Assembly (NCBI GenBank): GCA_022574315.1
Contig: JACZSH010000033.1
Span: 1 to 12,198, forward strand
Length of the DNA stretch: 12,198 nt
From: Chloroflexota bacterium
GTDB taxonomy: Bacteria; Chloroflexota; Dehalococcoidia; Dehalococcoidales; RBG-16-60-22
Reading direction: 5' to 3'
In this document: positions 7,439 to 12,198 of the stretch, in pieces
Numbering within the stretch: position 1 is the stretch's first letter
How the letters are laid out: each line of letters starts with the position of its first letter
The notes under the pieces: model-generated
The model's input: the letters and a program-made list of their open reading frames with translations, nothing else
The model's database searches: none
Told to the model about the DNA's origin: nothing
Program-made: the position numbers and the translations under genes

Positions 7439-7469
7439 TTGAAAAGCTCGCCTTTTTACGCTATATAAT
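7439..7469 (+). promoter_or_regulatory. Candidate promoter of the foldase-hom-thrC-folE gene string
   Basis: A perfect TATAAT (7464-7469) lies about 44 nt before the start codon at 7513. TTGAAA (7439-7444) is the best -35 element, 19 nt before TATAAT, or 17 nt before the overlapping TATATA (7462-7467). Start of transcription is expected near 7476. Confidence 0.5.
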
Positions 7470-7512
7470 ATAAGGGCATTATGCCAACTCTGGGGAAAGA
7501 AAGGACCGGCAC

Positions 7513-8781
7513 TTGGCAAAAAAGAAACCGGAAAAACCGCAGCGCGTATTTACCAGGCACCAGACATCCCACTATCAACAGCAGAAGAAAAGGCAACGCA
7601 TTATTCTCAGTCTGGGAATTATTATCATTACGGCCGTTATTCTGATTATGGGAGTGGGTTGGTTTGCTAGCGAATATCAACCGATGCATGAGAAAGCGAT
7701 TACCGTTAATGACACCGAGTTTAACATGCAGTACTACGTGGACATGCTAAAATTACAGGGCCAAGACCAACCCGCCGAATACATTCAATACCTCGCTGAT
7801 AATACCATATTAACTATTGAGCAGAACGAACTAATCAGGCAGGAAGCCTTGAAACTGGGCATCAGTGTCAGTGATGATGAAATAGAGGCCGAGCTGAAGA
7901 CCCATGAACCCCCCTATAATGACGCCCATAAAGACTTGGTGGGGGGGCAATTACTGGTTAAAAGGTTACTGGACGGATATTTTGATAACCAGGTACCAAC
8001 CAATGCGGAACAAGTCTACGTAATGGCGATGTTGTTGGAGAGCGAAGCACAGGCCGATGAGATAAGCGCCAGATTGGAAAATAGCGACAACTTTACCGAC
8101 CTGGCCAGAGAGTTCTCTCTGGACTATTTTTCTAGCCTGAGCGGGGGTGACTACGGCTGGCACACTAAAGATATCCTCAGTGGGCTACTACCTGACCACA
8201 TTGTAGACTACGCCTTTGCCGCTACTGCCGGCGCTTTAAGCCGTCCGATTTACGATGAGGAAACAGAAAAGGGACTGGGCTACTGGTTGGTAAAAGTTTT
8301 GGACACGAATGTTGAGGAGGAAGAAGCCCACGTACTATTAATGCTGCTGGGCAGCGAAGAGGCAGCCTTGAATGCCAGCGGCAGGCTGAATGCCGGTGAA
8401 AACTTTGCCGCCGTGGCGGGAGATTTCACCCAACTGAAAGGGGTTGAGGAAAATAAGGGGGAATATCTGTTGGCCCCGGGCATGAGAAGTCCCACCCTCG
8501 ACGAGTATATTTTCGACCCGGCAGTACCCCTGCAAACATTGAGTGAACCAATCAGAGATGAAGGCGTGGTCACTAAAGAAGGCTACTGGCTGGTAAAGAT
8601 AACCGGGAGAGAAATGGACCGACCGCTCGAAGAGGATGACCGGAATTTATTAAAGTCAAAGGCTTTCAATGAGTGGTTTTCGGCGCTCTGGGACGACCCG
8701 GACAACCAGATAAACCATAGTTATCTCAACGAAGATAATAAAGAATGGGCAATCAAACAAGTGGTAAAATCTGGAATATAA
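7513..8781 (+). CDS. Membrane-anchored peptidyl-prolyl isomerase / foldase with two parvulin repeats (SurA/PrsA-like)
   Basis: A 422-residue protein with a basic cytoplasmic N-terminus (1-28), one membrane helix (about 29-51) and a large exported part. Residues about 60-160 form a SurA-N-like helical chaperone region. Two parvulin-type domains follow: about 166-264 (with FSLDYFSSLSGGDYGW) and about 271-366 (starting EAHVLLMLLGSEEA). Such proteins help secreted proteins fold and isomerise X-Pro bonds. The first domain has VYVMAML where active parvulins carry a conserved His (xxHIL); the second keeps AHVLL but lacks the GGDLGW-type motif, having GEYLL instead. Neither repeat therefore looks fully canonical, and the protein may act mainly as a chaperone. 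The TTG start at 7513 is preceded by AAAGGA at 7 nt; no other start precedes the membrane helix. The hom start lies 17 nt downstream, so co-transcription is likely. Confidence 0.85.
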   Translation: MAKKKPEKPQRVFTRHQTSHYQQQKKRQRIILSLGIIIITAVILIMGVGWFASEYQPMHEKAITVNDTEFNMQYYVDMLKLQGQDQPAEYIQYLADNTILTIEQNELIRQEALKLGISVSDDEIEAELKTHEPPYNDAHKDLVGGQLLVKRLLDGYFDNQVPTNAEQVYVMAMLLESEAQADEISARLENSDNFTDLAREFSLDYFSSLSGGDYGWHTKDILSGLLPDHIVDYAFAATAGALSRPIYDEETEKGLGYWLVKVLDTNVEEEEAHVLLMLLGSEEAALNASGRLNAGENFAAVAGDFTQLKGVEENKGEYLLAPGMRSPTLDEYIFDPAVPLQTLSEPIRDEGVVTKEGYWLVKITGREMDRPLEEDDRNLLKSKAFNEWFSALWDDPDNQINHSYLNEDNKEWAIKQVVKSGI

Positions 8782-8798
8782 CCGAGGTGTTTTAAACC

Positions 8799-10103
8799 AT
8801 GACGAAGCAGAGTATAGGCATCGGTTTACTGGGACTGGGCATTATCGCCGGACAGGTAGCCAAAGTTTTGCTGGAAAAAGCCGATTTATTAGCCGAGCAA
8901 GTCGGCTGCCCGGTTATCCTGCGGAAAATAAAAGTATTACCGGTTGACCTGGAAAAAGAGCCGGCACGCCGATTACCCCCGGAACTTTTGACCACGGATG
9001 AGGACCAGTTTTTCGCCGACCCGGCAATAGACATCGTCGTGGAAGCCATCGGCGGAGAGAATCCGGCTTTAGCGTACTTGCAGAGAGCCATATCAGGCGG
9101 TAAACACCTGGTCACTTCCAACAAGGAAGTCATCGCCAAACACGGCGCCGCCCTGAAAACCCTGGCCCAGCAACACGGCGTCGGGTTACGCTACGAAGGG
9201 AGCGTCGGTGGTGGCATCCCCTTGATTGCTCCCTTTAAGTATGACCTGGTCGCCAATGATATAAAAGGTATTTTCGCCATCATCAACGGGACGACAAACT
9301 ATATTCTGACCCGCATGGGCCGGGAAGGTATCGATTTTCCCTCCGCCCTTAAAAGCGCCCAGGAACTGGGCTATGCCGAGGCTAATCCCGAAAATGACAT
9401 TGAAGGCATCGACGCTAGCTATAAGCTGGCCATTCTTTCCTCGCTGGCTTTTCAGACTGATGTCAGGCCGGAAGACATTTACCGCGAAGGGATTTCCCGA
9501 ATCAGCCGCCGTGATTTCCAGTACGCCCAAGAGCTGGGATATGCCATAAAGCTGCTGGCCATTGCCAAACAGATTGATGATGCCATCGAAGTACGGGTTC
9601 ACCCGGCTCTGATTCCGGAAGATTCATTCCTGGCTAAGGTCGACGGTGTTTATAACGCGATTCTGGTCGAAGGCGATTTAGTGGGCAAGGTGCTTTTCTT
9701 CGGAGAGGGTGCCGGCGCCCTGGCCACCAGCAGCGCCGTAATCGCTGACGTCATCTCGTCGGCGCGGGACATTGTCCTTGGTATCAGTGATCGAGCCACC
9801 GTCAAATTAGACTCCGGGAAGAAAATAATACCGATGGCTGAAATTGAAACTCAGTACTACCTGAGGATAAACGTCGCCGACCAGCCCGGGGTCCTGGCCC
9901 GGATTTCGAAGGTTTTCGGCGACCATCTTATCAGCATTTCCTCGGTTATCCAAAAAAAGGTTGATGAGGAGACGCAGACGGCGGAAGTGGTTATTATGAC
10001 CCATCCCGCCCGGGAAAAGGCGATGCAGCAAACGCTGCAAAAACTCGGGCAGCTGGATGTGGTTAAGGAGATAAGCAATTTCATTCGGGTGGAAACGGAT
10101 TAG
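8799..10103 (+). CDS. hom: Homoserine dehydrogenase
   Basis: A 434-residue cytoplasmic enzyme that reduces aspartate semialdehyde to homoserine with NAD(P)H, the branch step to threonine and methionine. The N-terminal Rossmann motif is GLLGLGIIAGQV (9-20). Landmarks are TSNKE (107-111, K109), the GSVGGGIPLI stretch (134-143), GTTNYILT (164-171), and DIEGIDASYKL (200-210) with the catalytic D205 and K209. A C-terminal ACT domain (about 352-434, YLRINVADQPGVLARIS) fits the longer bacterial form with threonine feedback control. All expected active-site residues are present, and length is normal. The ATG follows GAGGTG with a 10-nt spacer. The threonine synthase gene starts 5 nt after its stop, a tight pathway pair. 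Confidence 0.96.
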   Translation: MTKQSIGIGLLGLGIIAGQVAKVLLEKADLLAEQVGCPVILRKIKVLPVDLEKEPARRLPPELLTTDEDQFFADPAIDIVVEAIGGENPALAYLQRAISGGKHLVTSNKEVIAKHGAALKTLAQQHGVGLRYEGSVGGGIPLIAPFKYDLVANDIKGIFAIINGTTNYILTRMGREGIDFPSALKSAQELGYAEANPENDIEGIDASYKLAILSSLAFQTDVRPEDIYREGISRISRRDFQYAQELGYAIKLLAIAKQIDDAIEVRVHPALIPEDSFLAKVDGVYNAILVEGDLVGKVLFFGEGAGALATSSAVIADVISSARDIVLGISDRATVKLDSGKKIIPMAEIETQYYLRINVADQPGVLARISKVFGDHLISISSVIQKKVDEETQTAEVVIMTHPAREKAMQQTLQKLGQLDVVKEISNFIRVETD

Positions 10104-10108
10104 ACGGC

Positions 10109-11167
10109 ATGATGCTGACGACCGGGATTTTAACCAAATATAAGGACTTCCTTCCGATTACCCCCCATTACCCCCTCTTTACACTTGGTGAGGGAGATAC
10201 GCCCCTGGTCAAATGTGACCGAGTAGCCACCGAATTAGGCTGCGGAGAACTATTTCTAAAGCTGGAGGGGTGTAATCCTACCGGCTCATTCAAGGATAGG
10301 GGCATGGTAGTCGCCGTCGCCAAGGCCATGGAAGCCGGCAGTAAAGCCATAATTTGCGCCTCCACCGGTAATACCAGCGCCTCGGCCGCCGCTTACGCCG
10401 CCTATTGTGGTCTTACCGCCCTTATTATCGTACCGGGGGGCCAGATTGCCCCCGGGAAACTGGCCCAGGCGATTATTTACGGGTCCAGGATAATCTCCAT
10501 TGACGGCAATTTCGACCAGGCTTTAAATATCGTGCTCGCCCTGGCCGAGAAACACCCGGTAACTCTGGTAAATTCCCTTAATCCTTACCGGATTGAGGGA
10601 CAAAAAACGGCCGCCTTTGAAATTGTCGAGGTTCTGGGGGATGCTCCGGACTATCACTTTATACCGGTGGGCAATGCCGGTAATATTACCGCCTACTGGC
10701 AGGGGTATCAAGAGTGCCGGCAGGCGGGCAAGGCAAAAAAGAAACCCCGCATGATGGGCTTCCAGGCCGAAGGCGCCGCCCCCATCGTACGAGGCCGGAC
10801 GATAGCGGCTCCGGAAACGATTGCCTCCGCGATACGAATCGGGAATCCGGCCGGCTGGCAAAAGGCGGTGGCCGCCCGCGACGAATCGGGTGGCCTCATT
10901 GATATGGTAACTGACGATGAAATCCTCTCCGCCCAGAGGCTGGCAGCCACCAGCGCCGGCGTCTTTGGCGAACCGGCTTCGGCGGCTTCCCTGGCCGGCC
11001 TGATAAAACTCACCCGGCAGGGGATGGATTTCTCCGGTAAAACCGTGGTTTGCGTCGTCACCGGCACCGGCTTAAAGGATACCGACATTGCTTTAAAGAA
11101 CGCACCACCCTTCCTGGAGCTGGCCGCCGATATCACCACGGTGGAAAAAGCGCTGGGTTGGAGCTAG
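10109..11167 (+). CDS. thrC: Threonine synthase
   Basis: A 352-residue PLP enzyme of the tryptophan-synthase-beta fold that turns O-phosphohomoserine into threonine. The PLP lysine is K62 in GSFKDRG (59-65). Further marks are GEGDTPLVK (27-35), STGNTSASAAAYAA for the cofactor contacts, and PVGNAGNIT, the loop that holds the PLP phosphate. Length fits the short bacterial class of threonine synthase. The start is one of two adjacent ATGs (10109 or 10112) with only a weak ribosome binding site, so translation is probably coupled to hom, which ends 5 nt upstream. Homoserine kinase, the step between hom and thrC, is not in the window and must be encoded elsewhere or replaced. Confidence 0.95.
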   Translation: MMLTTGILTKYKDFLPITPHYPLFTLGEGDTPLVKCDRVATELGCGELFLKLEGCNPTGSFKDRGMVVAVAKAMEAGSKAIICASTGNTSASAAAYAAYCGLTALIIVPGGQIAPGKLAQAIIYGSRIISIDGNFDQALNIVLALAEKHPVTLVNSLNPYRIEGQKTAAFEIVEVLGDAPDYHFIPVGNAGNITAYWQGYQECRQAGKAKKKPRMMGFQAEGAAPIVRGRTIAAPETIASAIRIGNPAGWQKAVAARDESGGLIDMVTDDEILSAQRLAATSAGVFGEPASAASLAGLIKLTRQGMDFSGKTVVCVVTGTGLKDTDIALKNAPPFLELAADITTVEKALGWS

Positions 11168-11189
11168 GGGCGCGCTCAAGTCGTGCCCC
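11167..11189 (+). other. Intercistronic hairpin between thrC and folE
   Basis: GGGGCGCG (11167-11174) pairs with CGTGCCCC (11182-11189), 8 bp with one G-U pair around a 7-nt loop, beginning in the thrC stop codon. No T-run follows, so it is not a standard terminator. It may weaken read-through or protect the mRNA end. Confidence 0.45.
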
Positions 11190-11208
11190 CGGACTGAGGA
11201 GGAGCCGC

Positions 11209-11775
11209 ATGTTAGACCAGGCCAGGATTCAAGAAGCAATCACCGCCATTATTGAAGCTATTGGGGAAGACCCTGAGCGGGAGAGTCTGGCCGGGACTCC
11301 GGAGCGGGTGGCTGAGATGTACACCGAGCTTTTTGCCGGTATAGGCAAAGACCCCAGCGAAGAGCTATCGGTCGGTTTTGAGCTTGGACACCGGGAAATG
11401 GTCATCCTGAGGGATATTCCTTTTTACTCAATGTGCGAGCACCACCTGTTGCCGTTCTACGGCGTCGCCCACATCGGTTACATTCCCAACGAAGAAGGCC
11501 GCATCGTTGGTATCAGCAAACTGGCCCGGGTAGTTGAAATCGTCGCCAAGCGACCGCAGCTCCAGGAAAGAATGACTACCGAGATTGCGGAAGCGATTGT
11601 TAATGGCATTAAACCGGCCGGAGTGGCCGTGGTAATTCAGGCGGAGCACATGTGCATGATTATGCGCGGTATCAAGAAACCGGGTAGTAACGTCATTACT
11701 TCGGCCCTTCGAGGTATATTCAGCCGCCGCGCCGCCAGCCGGGCCGAGTTCTTCTCGCTGATACAGAACAAGTAA
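11209..11775 (+). CDS. folE: GTP cyclohydrolase I (type I FolE)
   Basis: A 188-residue cytoplasmic enzyme that converts GTP to dihydroneopterin triphosphate, the first step of folate and pterin synthesis. The zinc and catalytic motif SMCEHHLLPF (74-83) has C76, H78 and H79; the third zinc ligand is C149 in AEHMCMIMRG (145-154). TPERVAEMY (30-38) and GISKLARVVE (101-110) are family landmarks. Length is typical of bacterial FolE. The ATG at 11209 follows the strong site AGGAGGAG. The same frame is open further upstream, to 11050, but that would overlap thrC and adds residues the family does not have. The gene lies 41 nt after thrC with a hairpin in between, so it may be co-transcribed; there is no direct pathway link to threonine. 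Confidence 0.96.
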   Translation: MLDQARIQEAITAIIEAIGEDPERESLAGTPERVAEMYTELFAGIGKDPSEELSVGFELGHREMVILRDIPFYSMCEHHLLPFYGVAHIGYIPNEEGRIVGISKLARVVEIVAKRPQLQERMTTEIAEAIVNGIKPAGVAVVIQAEHMCMIMRGIKKPGSNVITSALRGIFSRRAASRAEFFSLIQNK

Positions 11776-11793
11776 CAGGCTCGCCGAAGCCTG
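11776..11793 (+). other. Short hairpin after folE
   Basis: CAGGCT and AGCCTG pair perfectly (6 bp) around a 6-nt loop, starting right after the folE stop. No T-run follows. It may be a weak or Rho-assisted end signal, or a processing site ahead of the tRNA. Confidence 0.35.
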
Positions 11794-11822
11794 GGATTAC
11801 AAAGCGGAAAGCTAAATTGTGG

Positions 11823-11828
11823 TAGAAT
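11823..11828 (+). promoter_or_regulatory. Candidate -10 element of the tRNA gene
   Basis: TAGAAT (5 of 6 to consensus) ends 9 nt before the tRNA 5' end, a usual place for a tRNA promoter. No good -35 element is seen at 16-18 nt; TTACAA at 11797-11802 gives a 20-nt spacer. Confidence 0.25.
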
Positions 11829-11837
11829 CCCATCGGT

Positions 11838-11909
11838 GGGGACGTAGTTCAGCGGGAGAACAGTCGATTGAGAGTCGAAAAGTCACGGGTTCGAATCCCG
11901 TCGTCTCCA
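11838..11909 (+). tRNA. tRNA with anticodon GAG on a short-variable-loop, alanine-like body
   Basis: A full cloverleaf can be drawn. The acceptor GGGGACG (11838-11844) pairs with CGTCTCC (11902-11908) in seven pairs, and A73 is 11909. The D stem is GTTC/GAAC (11847-11850, 11858-11861). The anticodon stem is TCGA/TCGA, with an extra G·A mismatch at 27:43. The loop TTGAGAG (11868-11874) gives anticodon GAG (11870-11872). The variable loop has 5 nt, and the T arm is ACGGG/CCCGT with loop TTCGAAT. U8, A14, the G15-C48 pair and the TTC loop are present, and CCA is not encoded. GAG reads leucine codons CUC and CUU, but leucine tRNAs have a long variable arm, which is absent. The 3:70 pair is G:U, and the acceptor end GGGG...CUCCA is the alanine pattern. 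By anticodon it would be named tRNA-Leu(GAG); by body it looks like tRNA-Ala. It could be a decayed tRNA, but the fold is well kept. Confidence 0.75.
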
Positions 11910-11914
11910 CCGTA

Positions 11915-11962
11915 TTGACAAACCTCTTGACAAAATTGTTGACACAACAGTTGACAAACGAC
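11915..11962 (+). repeat. Four TTGACA direct repeats with a 12-bp period
   Basis: TTGACA occurs at 11915, 11927, 11939 and 11951, exactly 12 bp apart. The unit is TTGACA + AA (CA in the third copy) + four variable bases. The array begins 6 bp after the tRNA. An inverted copy, TGTCAA, lies at 11990-11995. The last direct copy is also a perfect -35 hexamer. The regular spacing suggests protein-binding iterons; no matching protein gene is in the window. Confidence 0.7.
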
Positions 11963-11980
11963 TACAAATGTGTATATTAT
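11951..11980 (+). promoter_or_regulatory. Candidate promoter downstream of the tRNA
   Basis: TTGACA (11951-11956, perfect) is followed after 18 nt by TATTAT (11975-11980, 5 of 6), or after 16 nt by TATATT (11973-11978). The -10 region is strongly AT-rich. Transcription should start at about 11984-11989. Only a terminator and a convergent gene lie downstream, so the product would be non-coding. Confidence 0.5.
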
Positions 11981-11986
11981 TATACT

Positions 11987-12058
11987 GACTGTCAATCGAC
12001 TTAAAACTCGAACTCGTTACGTCACAAGGGGACCGGTGAAAACCGGTCTCTTTGTATT
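11987..12058 (+). ncRNA. Predicted small RNA antisense to the tRNA anticodon arm
   Basis: The span from the promoter candidate to the terminator predicts an RNA of about 70 nt. Its first 15 bases (11987-12001) are complementary at 14 of 15 positions to 11862-11876, the anticodon arm of the tRNA 110 bp upstream. The single mismatch falls on the third anticodon base. The 3' part is the GAAA-loop terminator hairpin. No reading frame with a start is seen in it. The complementarity and signals are read directly; that the RNA exists and acts on a tRNA is inference. Confidence 0.35.
12029..12058 (+). terminator. Intrinsic terminator with GAAA tetraloop
   Basis: GGGACCGGT (12029-12037) pairs with ACCGGTCTC (12042-12050), 9 bp with one G-U pair, closed by a GAAA loop and followed by TTTGTATTT. 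It ends transcription on the plus strand ahead of the convergent amidase gene. Confidence 0.8.
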
Positions 12059-12102
12059 TCCGAAGCTATTTCAAATTCTCTTGAGGCTATTCCTTCGGGA
12101 CT

Positions 12103-12198
12103 TCATTCCCCCAGGGTCGGCCTTTTATCTGCCCACGGTGCGGCCAGTTCGTAGGCGGCCGCCGCCCTCAACACCGTATCTTCCGCCAGGTAACGCCC
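12103..12198 (-). CDS. C-terminus of an amidase-signature protein, probably GatA-like (5' end outside window)
   Basis: Only the last 31 codons are present, ending in TGA at 12103-12105. The peptide has EDTVLRAAAAYELAAPWADK near its end, which resembles the C-terminus of GatA and related amidases (typically LLRxAxAYEQxTDWHxRRP). GatA is the amidase subunit that makes Gln-tRNA or Asn-tRNA from mischarged forms. It faces the tRNA/small RNA region head on. The short length seen cannot tell GatA from other amidases such as allophanate-type or generic amide hydrolases. Confidence 0.6.
   Translation of the reverse strand, partial: GRYLAEDTVLRAAAAYELAAPWADKRPTLGE

Noticed and set aside
7456..7689. 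Minus-strand frame of 77 codons opposite the foldase start
   Set aside because: It is antisense to a well-supported gene's membrane helix, and its hydrophobic run is a shadow of that helix.
11050..11208. Upstream extension of the folE frame
   Set aside because: It overlaps thrC, and the internal ATG at 11209 has a strong ribosome binding site and gives the normal FolE length.
11819..12004. Plus-strand open frame across the tRNA and the repeat array
   Set aside because: It is a spurious frame over a tRNA gene with no ribosome binding site; its LTxx repeat only mirrors the 12-bp DNA repeat.
12060..12099. CCGAAG/CTTCGG inverted repeat after the amidase stop as a terminator
   Set aside because: The 6-bp arms are 28 nt apart and no T-run follows on the minus strand.
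1..12198. CRISPR arrays, insertion sequences, rRNA genes
   Set aside because: No spaced repeats of CRISPR length, transposase motifs or rRNA sequence were seen.

Overview
The window looks like a chromosomal segment of a moderate-GC bacterium. Gene content and protein style suggest Chloroflexota, perhaps a Dehalococcoidia-like lineage: a fused PilM-PilN, a DivIVA-like protein with an acidic linker heading a type IV pilus operon, and a foldase with two parvulin repeats. This placement is inference from recognition, not a search. No transposase, integrase, CRISPR array or phage gene is visible.

Left half (1-7263, minus strand): a type IV pilus / type II secretion-like assembly operon. In order of transcription it holds a DivIVA-like coiled-coil protein, the assembly ATPase PilB, the platform protein PilC, a small two-helix membrane protein of unknown function, a long PilO-like protein, and a PilM-PilN fusion that runs off the left edge. 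A promoter candidate and a palindrome lie before the first gene, a 9-bp inverted repeat lies before pilB, and an internal promoter candidate lies between pilC and the small membrane protein. Together these proteins would form the cytoplasmic motor, the inner-membrane platform and the alignment subcomplex. Pilin, PilT and prepilin peptidase are not in the window.

Middle (7264-7512): a divergent intergenic region with candidate promoters for both directions.

Right half (7513-11775, plus strand): a compact gene string of a membrane-anchored parvulin-type foldase, homoserine dehydrogenase, threonine synthase and GTP cyclohydrolase I. Hom and ThrC are two steps of threonine synthesis; homoserine kinase is absent here. 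FolE starts folate/pterin synthesis.

Right end (11776-12198): the most unusual part. A class I tRNA gene carries anticodon GAG (a leucine anticodon) on a body without a long variable arm, with an alanine-like acceptor end (G3:U70, A73). Six bases after it come four copies of TTGACA at an exact 12-bp period. The last copy forms a good promoter candidate whose expected start falls at a 15-nt sequence complementary (14/15) to the tRNA anticodon arm, and a strong GAAA-loop terminator follows about 45 nt later. This predicts a roughly 70-nt RNA antisense to the anticodon arm of the neighbouring tRNA. The convergent C-terminus of a GatA-like amidase closes the window on the minus strand.
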